From Diacronema lutheri (Eukaryota; Haptophyta; Pavlovophyceae; Pavlovales; Pavlovaceae), in NCBI GenBank assembly GCA_019448385.1, contig JAGTXO010000046.1, forward strand, positions 124,001 to 188,000: DNA of 64,000 nucleotides. The letters run 5' to 3'. The translations under genes and the position numbers were made by a program. The first letter of the stretch is position 1; every line of letters begins with the position of its first letter. Shown here piece by piece: positions 30,207 to 39,220 of the stretch. The notes under the pieces were generated by a model that was given only the letters and a program-made list of their open reading frames with translations, was not told the DNA's origin and did not search any database.

Positions 30207-31133
30207 TCACGCCTTGACGACGCCGAGCTTGAGCAAACCTGCCGTGTGCAGCGGCATCGGGTCGGGCGCGCCTGCGGCGAGCGCGGCTTTACTCAGCTCG
30301 TGAAACCAGCCGTTGCGCCATTCGAACTCCTTCACCGCGGTTGGGAAGTGCGAGACGGACCGTCCGTATGCCTCCAGCCTGCCGTAAACGCCCAGCTCGA
30401 GCTTGACGCCGAGCGCCTGTTCGCCGGCCGCCGAGAGCTCGGCCACCACGTCGGCGAGCTGCGCGGCGTGCGCGGTGCCAACCTCGCCGACCGTCACGCC
30501 GCCATTAAGCGCGCCGACGAGCATGAAGCTGCAGATCCACACATGCTTCTCGAGCATCGCCTTTGTGTACGCCTCGCCGTCCAGCGCACGGCACGTGAGG
30601 CCGCCCTTCTTCAGGCGGTCGGCAAAGGCGCGCGACCACTTGCCCGTCGCGGCGGTGAGGCCCTCGGGGTTGAGGTCCGTGATACCATCGATCGGCTTCT
30701 CGCCCATCTTCGAGACGGCAAGATAGAGCAGCACCTGCGTGTTGGCGGCGAGACCCTGTGCCTCGAGGAACTTCCCGAGCATGCCGTTCTGCATGAAGAC
30801 AAGGTCTGCGCGGCGGTCGGGCGGCGTCATCGCGACGATCCCCGCGAGCGCGTCGTTGCGCGTGCACACATAGATCGGCCCACTCGTTGGCTCCGCCGGA
30901 AATGGATCGCCGCGCTTCACGATCGTTGACGGCCCGAGCTCGGCGAGCGTGGTGCCGATCCGTCCGCCGCCGACGATGATCGACGGGACGTCGACGCCAG
31001 AAGACATGGTCGTGGCCCGAGCGCCGCTATGCACGCGGAAGGCCACACCTCGTCCCACCCCTCGCACGCCAACACCGCGCGCGGCGGCGACCGCGGAAGG
31101 CACGAGCGCGGCAATCGAGAGCCACACTGACAT
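30207..31133 (-). CDS. ketopantoate reductase-like NAD(P)-binding protein, plastid-type
   Basis: 308 residues from ATG 31133 (MSVWLSIAALVPSAVAA, signal-like), then a basic transit-like stretch to about residue 45. The Rossmann motif is SIIVGGGRIGTTLAELG. Downstream ICTRND-like VCTRNDALAG and VFMQNGMLGKFLE match the nucleotide-binding half of ApbA/PanE-type folds, with a helical C-terminal half (HVWICSFMLVGALNGG). The catalytic lysine and asparagine of true ketopantoate reductase cannot be assigned with certainty, so the substrate is open. It pairs with the CbbY gene at only 20 bp between start codons. Confidence 0.7.
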   Translation of the reverse strand: MSVWLSIAALVPSAVAAARGVGVRGVGRGVAFRVHSGARATTMSSGVDVPSIIVGGGRIGTTLAELGPSTIVKRGDPFPAEPTSGPIYVCTRNDALAGIVAMTPPDRRADLVFMQNGMLGKFLEAQGLAANTQVLLYLAVSKMGEKPIDGITDLNPEGLTAATGKWSRAFADRLKKGGLTCRALDGEAYTKAMLEKHVWICSFMLVGALNGGVTVGEVGTAHAAQLADVVAELSAAGEQALGVKLELGVYGRLEAYGRSVSHFPTAVKEFEWRNGWFHELSKAALAAGAPDPMPLHTAGLLKLGVVKA

Positions 31134-31153
31134 CGTATTCACGATTCACGGAA
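31134..31153. promoter_or_regulatory. 20-bp divergent gap between two start codons
   Basis: Only 20 bp separate the ATGs of the reductase-like gene and the CbbY gene. Any core promoter must overlap one or both coding starts, or transcription starts inside the opposing gene. Confidence 0.6.
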
Positions 31154-32110
31154 ATGCCAATGATGAAGTCGGCCTTCGGCGTGCTTGCGATGGTCGTGGG
31201 CACGGGCGGAGTTCGGCTGGCGGCTCCCGCGCGCTCGCGCGCGGCGCCTGCGCGCATGAGCGCTGGCGCGCCCTTCAAGAGCGCGCTTCTGTTTGATTGC
31301 GACGGCGTGCTCGTCGAGACGGAGGAGCTGCACCGCACGGCGTACAACATGGCATTTGCCGAGTTCGGGCTCGAAGTCGGCAACGAGGCGGTCGTGTGGT
31401 CGGTGGAGTACTACGACAAGCTGCAGAACACCGTTGGGGGCGGCAAGCCCAAGATGCGCTACCACTTCACGCAGACGTGTGGCGGCGAATGGCCCGCCGT
31501 CACCAAGCGGAGCATTGCGCGACCGACGGACGACGCGACCGGCATGGCGCTCATCGACGAGCTGCAGGACTACAAGACGGAGTGCTACAAGAAGCTGGTC
31601 CAGACAGGTGTGGCACGGCCGGGCGTGCTTGAGCTTATGGACGAGGCCATCGCTACGCCGGGCATCGCCGTCGGCATCTGCTCCGCGTCGACTCGTGGCG
31701 GCTTTGAAAAGGTGGTCGACGCGATCGTCGGCAAGAAGCGGCTCGCGCAGCTCGACGTCATCATCGCCGGCGACGATGTGAAGGAGAAGAAGCCAAGCCC
31801 TGAGATTTACAACCTCGCCGCCACGCGCCTCGGCGTGCCCAACAGCCGGTGCGTCGTCGTCGAGGATTCGCTCGTCGGGCTGCGAGCGGCGCGTGCCGCG
31901 CAGATGGCGTGCGTCATCACTTACACGACGTCGACGCAGGCGGAGGACTTTTACGCGGAGGGCGCCGCAGCGAAGCTGCTCGACTTCAGCGGGCGGCCGG
32001 CGCTCAGCGCGCTCTTCGACCTCGGCAGTGCGGACCTCCTGCCCGAGCTGCTCGTAGACTTTCGCGACCCGAGGCCACGGACGGCGACGCAGACCCTGGC
32101 GATGTCATGA
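31154..32110 (+). CDS. CbbY-like HAD sugar phosphatase, plastid
   Basis: 318 residues. The N terminus (MPMMKSAFGVLAMVVGTGG, then Ala/Arg-rich) is a bipartite plastid signal. HAD motif I is LLFDCDGVLVETEELH, motif II CSASTRGG, motif III lysine in VKEKKPSPEIYNLAATRLG, motif IV VVVEDSLVGLRAA. The cap sequence VVWSVEYYDKLQNTVGGGK is specific for the plastid CbbY group, known in plants as xylulose-1,5-bisphosphate phosphatase, which removes a Rubisco inhibitor. ATG 31163 two codons in would serve equally well. The 3' end converges on an unknown membrane protein, with 285 bp between stops in which I see nothing. Confidence 0.9.
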   Translation: MPMMKSAFGVLAMVVGTGGVRLAAPARSRAAPARMSAGAPFKSALLFDCDGVLVETEELHRTAYNMAFAEFGLEVGNEAVVWSVEYYDKLQNTVGGGKPKMRYHFTQTCGGEWPAVTKRSIARPTDDATGMALIDELQDYKTECYKKLVQTGVARPGVLELMDEAIATPGIAVGICSASTRGGFEKVVDAIVGKKRLAQLDVIIAGDDVKEKKPSPEIYNLAATRLGVPNSRCVVVEDSLVGLRAARAAQMACVITYTTSTQAEDFYAEGAAAKLLDFSGRPALSALFDLGSADLLPELLVDFRDPRPRTATQTLAMS

Positions 32111-32395
32111 GGTCGACTGCTGCCCTCGATTGTCACTCAGTGACCCAGAGCGGACAGCGGCGCTGGAGCAAGCTGCAGAGCTGTGAGACTCAAAAGAGTC
32201 AGCGGCTCGCACCTTGACGGACGACACCGTCCCCACCGCCCGTCGCCATTGGCCAAGTGTGGTGCCCTTCTCGCCGACGGCGCTTTCGCGAGCGCTTGCG
32301 ACGCACCGCACGCTGGCCGCGCAGCCGATCCCCGGGCAGAGGCAGATGCTCGCATAACGACGGTCCAAGGGGCAAGCACCGCGCTCAGCCTCAAC

Positions 32396-33244
32396 TCAGC
32401 CCCAGCCGCACAGCGCCGGCGTGCGGGAGAGGATCGAGCGCACGAGCCGCGTGCTCGCCGTGTCGGACGCGGCGAGCACGCGCTCAAACACCGCACGCCC
32501 CTCGGCCGAGCCACCGACGTATACGAGCTTGCCGCCGATCTCCAGGCGGAACAACCGGCCGAGCCAGCCATTCTGCCACGAGATGCGCACGATCGAGCCG
32601 GCGGTGAAGTCCGCATCCGTCAGCAATGCGAGCTTCGACGCGATGGGCGAGAGCGTCGGAGTTGGCTCGGCACCGACGAGCACCTCAGAGAAGCGCGCGT
32701 GCGCGGCGGCGCGCGGCGTCTGGAGGAGGAGAACCTTGCTGCCGGCTGAATCGAGCACGACGGCGGTCACCTTTGCGGACGCCTCGGCGCTCAACCACGA
32801 GAGACTGGCGGCCGTTGTATTAACGAAGGCGCGAAGGGGCGCCGCGTCCGCGCAGTAGGACCGCCGGTCGGCGTACAGCGCCGCGGCGAACACGCTCGGC
32901 GCGAATAGCGGCGGACGGAAGAGCGCGCACGTGCCGGCGAGAGAGAGGCCGTCAAGCTCGCGCGCAAAACGCACCTGCGTGACGACCTCCGTGACGGTCG
33001 TCGCGTCCTCGCTGTAGGTGAGCGCGAACGAGACGAGCATAGCAGCTGCGCTCGCGAGCAGCCCGAGCACCCACGCGCGCGCCGAGTTGCCTTGGGGCGG
33101 CGCGGGCGCAAACGCAACAAGCGGCGCGGCTTTCTTGGGTGATGTCCAAAACGATGGCGAACGCACATTAACCGCCGCGGCGGCCTTCACCGGCGTGTGC
33201 TTGAGCTCCTGGAGCTCCTCGGGCGAGTAGAGCGCCGCCGGCAT
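32396..33244 (-). CDS. hypothetical single-pass membrane protein
   Basis: 282 residues from ATG 33244 (MPAALYSPEELQELKHT). One membrane segment, WVLGLLASAAAMLVSFALTY, at about residues 55-75. The C-terminal domain lies on the other side and includes VTEVVTQVRFARELDGLSLA and a block SIVRISWQNGWLGRLFRLEI. I do not recognise the family. A short N-terminal cytosolic tail with a SPEELxELK motif suggests protein interaction. It is divergent from the next gene across 116 bp, part of which is AT-rich. Confidence 0.6.
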   Translation of the reverse strand: MPAALYSPEELQELKHTPVKAAAAVNVRSPSFWTSPKKAAPLVAFAPAPPQGNSARAWVLGLLASAAAMLVSFALTYSEDATTVTEVVTQVRFARELDGLSLAGTCALFRPPLFAPSVFAAALYADRRSYCADAAPLRAFVNTTAASLSWLSAEASAKVTAVVLDSAGSKVLLLQTPRAAAHARFSEVLVGAEPTPTLSPIASKLALLTDADFTAGSIVRISWQNGWLGRLFRLEIGGKLVYVGGSAEGRAVFERVLAASDTASTRLVRSILSRTPALCGWG

Positions 33245-33360
33245 GTTTTCAAAAAAATGCGCTGCGACTCCCCGCAAAATAAGATTTTAACGAGCCGAAA
33301 CGTCCCAACCCCTCCAGCCTGCCCCCCACCGCAACTCCTGCACCCCCCTCCTCCCTCACG

Positions 33361-33987
33361 ATGAGCGCGCAACGAGAGCTCGTGCCTTTCTTCCCGGCCG
33401 AGGCGCCGGACACGTCAGCGGCGGACGCGGTGGCCTCGCCGCAGCCGCCGAGCGGCACGAAGCGCTCGCGGCGCTTGAAGAAGAAGGGCGACACGGGCGG
33501 CGCGGCGCTGAGCGACGCTGGCGGCTCGCCATTGGCCCCGCCGGCGCGAAGCACGGGCGCGAAGAAGCAGCAGACGCCGCCGGCGAAAGTGGCGAGCAAG
33601 GGCAAGAAGGCGCCGCCGCTCCAAACAGCGACGCTACAGCCTACCGCCTCGCCCAAGCCGAACACTACGCCGTCCAAGCTGGCGGGCGCGTTCGCGGGCG
33701 CCGCGTTCGAGCAGTCGCCGCACCCAAAGAGCCTGCCAAAGCCGCGCTTCGCGGGCAAGGCGGCGTCGCCCGCGCAGGGCTCGCCGGCCTCATTGGGCCC
33801 GATGGACGCGCCCGACGCGACGCAAGTGCTCCGCGCGCTCCTCGGCGTCGCGCTCGAGCTGCCGTCGCAGACGCCTGCCTCCGCGGACCGCACGACCGGC
33901 GCCGGCGGCAATTTTTCGCTCGGGCCGGCCATGCAGAACGACGCAACGCAGCAGCTGTGCTCGCTGCTCGGCGTCAAGGCGTGCTAG
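33361..33987 (+). CDS. disordered protein with EDC1/PNRC-type decapping motif
   Basis: A 208-residue, proline- and lysine-rich protein. Residues 111-129 read FAGAAFEQSPHPKSLPKPRF, closely matching the (Y/F)AGxxFxxxPxPxxLPxPxF signature shared by human PNRC1/2, yeast Edc1/2 and plant relatives, which binds Dcp1 and activates mRNA decapping. A nuclear-type basic cluster (KRSRRLKKKG) precedes it, and a short hydrophobic repeat (QVLRALLGVAL / QQLCSLLGVKA) ends the protein. No other domain. The decapping role is inference from this one motif. Confidence 0.65.
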   Translation: MSAQRELVPFFPAEAPDTSAADAVASPQPPSGTKRSRRLKKKGDTGGAALSDAGGSPLAPPARSTGAKKQQTPPAKVASKGKKAPPLQTATLQPTASPKPNTTPSKLAGAFAGAAFEQSPHPKSLPKPRFAGKAASPAQGSPASLGPMDAPDATQVLRALLGVALELPSQTPASADRTTGAGGNFSLGPAMQNDATQQLCSLLGVKAC

Positions 33988-35086
33988 GCACGTTACGCCA
34001 CCCGCGCCGCCGCCGCGCGCAGCCGCCCTGAATGGGGCGGCGCGCCGCGCGCTGCACGGCGTGGCGGTCTGAGGGGCCGGGCCGTGCGTCGGGGGCTGTG
34101 TCAGCCTCCGCACGCGCAGCTCACCCGCGGCCTCGCGCGCAGCGTGGGATCGATGCAGCGCTCGTCACGCGGTCCATCGAACTGGTCTCGAGCGCAGACG
34201 AGCCAGCTGTCGCCCTGCCACCTTCCGTCCATGCGCCTGTACGGGCGCGGACGAGCACAGCACCCCCCCCCCCCCCCCCCCCCCCCCCTCCCCTTCTGTC
34301 TCTCGTCTCTCGTCTCTTTCTGCCCACGGCGGCAGGGCTGAGCCAGGGTGCGCACCACTGCCTGCACGCGCGCACTCGCGGCTCGGCTTCGCCCCGCGGG
34401 CGGGCATCCCCCGCCGGCGGCTCCTCACATTTTCGACCTGGAGCCGCTCGACACATCCGCCAAAGCCCTCGTCGCCTCTCCTCTCCTCGCGCCTCCGCTC
34501 GCCCCACCTCGAGCCATTCGAACCCTCACGCCACGCATCCTCCAACGACGCTGCCGTCGCTCGCCCGTGCGGCCACCATGCGCTGCCGCCCGGCGGCCAT
34601 CGTGTGCCCCGCCGCTCGCGTCCACGGCGCCCTCCAAGACCCCCTCGGCCACCGAGTGTACTCGACCAAGACCACATGCGGCCGGCGCGCAGCTGCTCAA
34701 TGCGCACGGCCCGCACACGCGCTCTCGGCGGTCTCGCCGCTCGCGCTCGCGCTCGCCGCCGCCGCCCGCCCTGCGCAGTTTCGGCGCGTGCAACCAATGA
34801 AGGGGACCGATGATGCCGCACGCCATGCTGCGTCGCGTCGCGTCACGGCTGCCTGATGCGCCCGCTTGCCCGCCTCTGTGCGCTCAATTCCTGTGGGCGT
34901 GCGTCTCCACAGCGCATACCATCGCAACCACAGAAAAAACCTTTGAAAGCCGGCGCCTCAATTGACGCCACCGCTTGGCCGCGCGCAGTTCCGCTCGCAC
35001 CTCCGCACTCGAGACAACTGAAGCGTGCACCCAGACACTGACACGGTGAGGTGACGACGAAGACATCATCACGCGACGTTCGCCGC
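33988..35086. other. 1.1-kb intergenic stretch with poly-C tract, no confident gene
   Basis: This interval lies between the PNRC-motif gene and the SDR stop. It contains 26 C at 34263-34288. Open frames on both strands are Arg/Ala/Pro-rich and look like shadows of base composition. A spliced small gene on the + strand around 34578-34856 is possible but I could not build one. Confidence 0.5.
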
Positions 35087-36136
35087 CTACTTTGGCGCGG
35101 CAGAGAAGCCCGCCGCGGCAAGCTGCTGCTCCGTCGCCTCCCAAAGCGCCGCGCGCAGCGCCGGGTCGCGCGCGTGTGCGTTCGGAACGGCGATCGCGCA
35201 GTCGGATAGGTAGACGCCGGCGTGGTCGTCGCGGCCGCACTCGGGCGAGAGACAGGCGTAGACGGTGGTCGCGGCGCCCTGCTCAATGCTCTTGTCCGCA
35301 ATGAAGGCCGAGATGAGCGCCCCGCCGATCCAGCTCGCGCCCGGCACGTGCTTCCACAGCGGCGTCCGGATCACGCCGGGGTGGACGGACACGGACCGAA
35401 CGCCGTTCGCGGCGTTGCGGTCAGCGACGGCCTTTGCGAACAGCACGTTGGCGAGCTTGGACTGGCCGTACGCGCCCCACGGCGTGTACGCGCGCTTGCT
35501 GTAGTGCAGGTCGGCAGTGTCGACCGAGCCGAACGTGTGCGCCGCGCTTGCGAGCGTAACGACGCGGCAGCCGGCCGGCTGCGCGCACAGCTTGGGCTCG
35601 AGGAGGCGGTAGAGGAGGTGGTGTGCGAAGTGGTTGATGCCGATCTGCTTCTCAAAACCCGCCGACGTGAGCTCGCGCTGCGGGATCGCCATCACGCCCG
35701 CGTTGAGCACGAGGAAGTCGATCGTCTCGAGCGCGTTGAGCTCCTGCGCGAGTTCACGCACTGTGCCGAGCTCCGAGAGCTCGACGCGCTTGTGCTCGAG
35801 CTGCGCGTCTGGGACGGCGTACGCGCCGCCGCGTTTGATCTCCTGCTCGCACCGCGCCGCGTAGCCGCTCGGGTCGCGGCTGCAGATGATCACACGGCAA
35901 CCAGCGTGCGCCAGCGCCTTGCACGTCTCGAGGCCGATGCCGCTCGCGCCTCCCGTCACGACGGCCGTCCGTCCGGCGAACGCGCCGGGGCCGCCGCACT
36001 TGTCGACAACTTGCTTCGCGGTGCTGCGTTTGCCGAGGCGCGCCGGGCTCGAAGATCCGAACACCATCGCGTTGGTCGGGCGGAGGACGAGCGCGACGGC
36101 CGCGAAAACGCCGATGCGCTTCGGTGTCGAGCGCAT
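35087..36136 (-). CDS. short-chain dehydrogenase/reductase, retinol-dehydrogenase-like
   Basis: 349 residues from ATG 36136, with a hydrophobic targeting stretch (MRSTPKRIGVFAAVALVLRP). The cofactor motif TGGASGIGLE, the NAG motif in LNAGVMAIPQ, catalytic serine region VVTLASAAHTFG and the YGQSKLANVLFA YxxxK pair are all present, and VHPGVIRTPLWKHV follows. This is the classical SDR arrangement, closest to the RDH11/WWOX/protochlorophyllide reductase-like group. The substrate cannot be read from sequence. The presequence suggests secretory or plastid entry. Divergent from the RING gene, 92 bp. Confidence 0.88.
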   Translation of the reverse strand: MRSTPKRIGVFAAVALVLRPTNAMVFGSSSPARLGKRSTAKQVVDKCGGPGAFAGRTAVVTGGASGIGLETCKALAHAGCRVIICSRDPSGYAARCEQEIKRGGAYAVPDAQLEHKRVELSELGTVRELAQELNALETIDFLVLNAGVMAIPQRELTSAGFEKQIGINHFAHHLLYRLLEPKLCAQPAGCRVVTLASAAHTFGSVDTADLHYSKRAYTPWGAYGQSKLANVLFAKAVADRNAANGVRSVSVHPGVIRTPLWKHVPGASWIGGALISAFIADKSIEQGAATTVYACLSPECGRDDHAGVYLSDCAIAVPNAHARDPALRAALWEATEQQLAAAGFSAAPK

Positions 36137-36228
36137 CCAAAACGCCGGCGTAGTTTCCCACGGCCGCCGGAAACTACGCCGACGAATATTCGTCAGCGGG
36201 GCAGGCGCGACTCCAGTCTTCAAACCCC

Positions 36229-37293
36229 ATGGCGGAGAACGACGACGACGAGGATTTCGCCGAGCTGCCTGCGGCGGGGCGCCTGCCGTCCGGTCGGAAG
36301 CGCAGCCTGCCGCCCAGCTCAAACGGGCTGCAGCAGAACGAGGTCACAACTCGGCGCATTTGCGAGCTCGGGCGGCAGTCGCTCACGCACCAGCAGATCT
36401 CGGCCATGCTTCACGCCGAGGGGCTGCTCAACTCAAAGGGCGCAAGATGGGCGCGCACGACGGACGGCAAGGTCATCGAGCGCGTGCTGCATCGTAACGC
36501 GATACCCCTCGTCGTCGCGCCGTCGCCTGCCGGCTGCTGCGCACCCGCGGCGGTGGGCAGTGCGATGGCGGCCAACGGCGGCGAGCCGCCACGCTCGGCG
36601 CGGCCACGCGCGGACGGAGCTGGAGGGGGGAGCGAATGTGGCACGCGTGGGCCAGATGTCGCGGCGAGTGCGGGACCTGCAGACGCTCCTTCGAGCCCTC
36701 GCCACCCCGATGCGTTGCCGCCGTGCGGCACGGCCGGCGCGCGCACGCCGGTGGCAACCCGGCCACAGCTGCAGGCCGCAGTGTGCCTCCTCTGTGCGGC
36801 GCCTTTCGCCGCGACAGGTCGTCATCAGCCGTGCAGCTTGGCGTGCGGGCACATCTTTGGGCGCAGTTGCATCAGCACGCACCTCTTCCGCCGCAAGGCG
36901 TGCTCGCTGTGCGGCGCGAGCGCTCGGCGTGCGTCCGTCCGTCCCATCTACGCAACCGCGCAGCTCGCGCAGCAGCACACGGACGGCCACGCGCCCGTGG
37001 CGAGCAGGTGGGAGCTGGAGACGCGCCGCGAGGAGGCGCTGAGCGAATGTATCGAGCTCGAGCTCGCGCGCCTGCAGGCCGAGCTGCACGAGCTGCAGCA
37101 GCGGGCGTTACAGCTCAGGACGGCGGCCATTCTTCGCACGCCATGCGCGGCCGCGCCGCTGGCCAGCCTTGCTGTCGGGCGAAGAGATGCGCTCGGACCT
37201 GCGAGTCACGGGCAGCACTGGGCAGCGCTGCCGTCCCCACCGCCGCCGCCGCCAGCCACTGTCGTGTGCGCGGGGGAAACGGGTGACTCGTGA
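36229..37293 (+). CDS. RFWD3-like RING protein lacking WD40, with N-terminal helix-turn-helix
   Basis: 354 residues. The RING at about 185-245 reads CLLCAAPFAATGRHQPCSLA, CGHIFGRSCISTHLF and ACSLCGASARRASVRPIYA, closely following the RFWD3 type (long first loop, GHxFGxxCIxxWL). A coiled coil (ELETRREEALSECIELELAR) follows, then disordered sequence and a stop; the WD40 propeller of RFWD3 is missing. The N terminus ICELGRQSLTHQQISAMLHA...LLNSKGARW resembles the helix-turn-helix linker of large serine recombinases. It is likely a ubiquitin ligase acting at chromatin; the substrate is unknown. Confidence 0.7.
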   Translation: MAENDDDEDFAELPAAGRLPSGRKRSLPPSSNGLQQNEVTTRRICELGRQSLTHQQISAMLHAEGLLNSKGARWARTTDGKVIERVLHRNAIPLVVAPSPAGCCAPAAVGSAMAANGGEPPRSARPRADGAGGGSECGTRGPDVAASAGPADAPSSPRHPDALPPCGTAGARTPVATRPQLQAAVCLLCAAPFAATGRHQPCSLACGHIFGRSCISTHLFRRKACSLCGASARRASVRPIYATAQLAQQHTDGHAPVASRWELETRREEALSECIELELARLQAELHELQQRALQLRTAAILRTPCAAAPLASLAVGRRDALGPASHGQHWAALPSPPPPPPATVVCAGETGDS

Positions 37294-37491
37294 AAACAGG
37301 ACGGGGAAAGTCAGCCGCCTCTGGCCGCGCGCCTGCGCGCAATCCCTTCTCCGTGCGCTCGCGTGAGATGACGCTCGCGGCAGCTTCCCGTCAGTGTTGG
37401 CCACGAGCAGCTTGCGCGAGACTGCGCAGCGTGCCTCGGCCGTCGCCACGGCGCGGCGCGGGCAGCCCCCGAGCTCGCCGGAGCGGGAGAC

Positions 37492-39129
37492 TCACGCCTT
37501 TGCCGAGTTTGCAAAGACTGCAAAGATGATGCGCAACGCGTCGTCCATCTGCCGCTCGGTGATGACGAGCGGCGGTGCGAATCGGATGATGTAGTCGTGC
37601 GTCGGCTTTGCGAGCACACCGGCATCGGCGAGGCGCAGGCAGATGGTCATGGCAGAGACGGGGTGGTGCTTCGAGATGACGATCGCGTTGAGCAGCCCGC
37701 GCCCGCGCACGCACTCGACCCACGCGTACTTGCGCTCGAGCTGCTCGCACGCGCCGCGGAACATGCGGCCAAGCGCCTCGGCGCGCTCGGCGAGCCGCTC
37801 GTCGCGCAGCACCTTGAGCGCCTCGATGGCCACGCGGCATGCGAGCGGGTTGCCACCGTACGTTGAGCCGTGCGTGCCCGGTGTGATCACGCCCATCACG
37901 CCATCGTCCGCGAGCACCGCTGAGACCGGCATCGTGCCGCCGGAGAGCGCCTTGCCGAGCACAAGCACGTCAGGCCGGACGCCATCGTGCTCGCAGCAGA
38001 GCATTTTACCCGTGCGGCAGAGGCCCGTCTGGATCTCGTCGGCGATGAGGAGCACGTTGTGCTGCGCGCACAGCCGCTTGCACTCGGCCAGGTAGCCTAC
38101 GCGGGGTGTTTGTGTTTGTGTGTGTGTGTGTGTGTTTGGGGGAGTTTTGGGGGGGGGGGAAGGGGGGGGGGGGGGGGGGGGAGGGCACGCTTGATGTGGG
38201 GCTGCGGCATAAACCCAGTCGACCAGCAGCCGCGGCAACACTCTGTTGGGGGGGGGGGAGGGCAGCGCAGGGGCGAGGAAGCGCGGTGCACTGCGCGCAC
38301 CTGGCGACGGCACGACGACGCCCGCCTCGCCCTGAATCGGCTCGACGTAAAAGGCGGCGACGCTCTTGCCCTCGCGTTCAAGCAGCTCTCGCAATGCACG
38401 CGTGTCGTTGTATGGGATCAATTCGAAGCCGGGAGTGAACGGGCCGTAACCCTTGTAACAGTCGGGGTCGGAGGAGGAGGAGCATGCGGCAATCGAGCGC
38501 CCCCAAAAGTTGTTCTCCGCCATGATCACCTTGGCCGTTCCGTCGGGCACGCCCTTTTTGAAGTGCGCCCATTTGCGCGCAAGCTTGACAGCCGTCTCGC
38601 CCGCCTCGACGCCAGAATTCATCGGCAGCACCTTGTCGTAGCCAAAGAAGGAGGTGATAAAGCCGCAGAACTCGCCCAGCTGGTCGTTGTGAAATGCGCG
38701 CGACGTCAGCGTCAGAGTCTTCGCCTGGTCGACGAGCGCGGAGATGATGCGAGGGTGGGAGTGGCCTTGGTTGACGGCCGAGTAGGCGCTCAGAAAGTCG
38801 AAATGCACCTTGCCGCCCACGTCCCACACGAGCGCGCCCTGCCCGCGCGAGAGAACCACCGGCAGCGGGTGGTAGTTGTGCGCTCCGTGCTTGTCCTCCA
38901 GCGCGATCAGCCGGCTCGCCTCGTCCGCGCCCGCGTTGGGCGGGTAGCCGCCGCTCGACGCAGACGCGCGCGGCCAGAGGGTTGAGACGAGGAGCGCGCT
39001 CGCGACGGCCAGGAGGAGAAGCGCCGACACGGCGGCCGCCACCGACGGCGACGGCGCCGTAGGCGGCGGCGCTGCCGCCGGCGCGCGGAGCCATCCCTCG
39101 ACGAGCAATGCGAAGACTGCCGCCACCAT
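37492..39129 (-). CDS. OAT: ornithine aminotransferase, two exons, membrane-anchored N terminus
   Basis: Exons 39129-38301 and 38096-37492 encode 477 residues. The intron (38097-38300, GTGCGC donor, TAG acceptor, phase 1) restores VVVPSPGYLAECKRLC, the OAT hallmark. PLP features: LPMNSGVEAGETAVKLARKW, LLIADEIQTGLCRTG with the PLP aspartate, and the Schiff-base lysine in VLGKALSGG. The product interconverts ornithine and glutamate semialdehyde, linking arginine and proline metabolism. The N terminus has hydrophobic MVAAVFALLVEGW and AVSALLLLAVASALLVSTLW, unlike the plain mitochondrial presequence of most OATs. The intron is 204 bp and stop-free, so an unspliced reading would look like one long frame. 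Confidence 0.9.
   Translation of the reverse strand: MVAAVFALLVEGWLRAPAAAPPPTAPSPSVAAAVSALLLLAVASALLVSTLWPRASASSGGYPPNAGADEASRLIALEDKHGAHNYHPLPVVLSRGQGALVWDVGGKVHFDFLSAYSAVNQGHSHPRIISALVDQAKTLTLTSRAFHNDQLGEFCGFITSFFGYDKVLPMNSGVEAGETAVKLARKWAHFKKGVPDGTAKVIMAENNFWGRSIAACSSSSDPDCYKGYGPFTPGFELIPYNDTRALRELLEREGKSVAAFYVEPIQGEAGVVVPSPGARSAPRFLAPALPSPPPNRVLPRLLVDWVYAAAPHQACPPPPPPPPSPPPKTPPNTHTHTQTQTPRVGYLAECKRLCAQHNVLLIADEIQTGLCRTGKMLCCEHDGVRPDVLVLGKALSGGTMPVSAVLADDGVMGVITPGTHGSTYGGNPLACRVAIEALKVLRDERLAERAEALGRMFRGACEQLERKYAWVECVRGRGLLNAIVISKHHPVSAMTICLRLADAGVLAKPTHDYIIRFAPPLVITERQMDDALRIIFAVFANSAKA
38101..38181. repeat. GT-rich and poly-G block inside the OAT intron
   Basis: (TG)n followed by G11 and G20 runs on the + strand; on the sense strand this is poly-C then (CA)n just before the splice acceptor. 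Confidence 0.9.
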
Positions 39130-39220
39130 CCCCGTACACGTCGTGCCGAAACACACCGTCAGGGAAAATGTTTTAAAAACAAGACGGTCACCGCAGTCAC
39201 CACTCACCACTCCTCACTCC

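Noticed and set aside
34505-34530. tRNA-like GGTTCGAAT on the - strand
   Set aside because: The flanking arm does not form a 5-bp T stem and no A box or acceptor stem is present.
34032-34856. Long frame on the + strand in the 1.1-kb gap
   Set aside because: Arg/Ser/Pro composition, crossing a poly-C tract, with no motif. Likely a composition shadow.
38097-38300. Pro/Thr-His-rich insert in the aminotransferase frame
   Set aside because: It is a stop-free intron. Removing it restores the conserved VVVPSPGYL junction.
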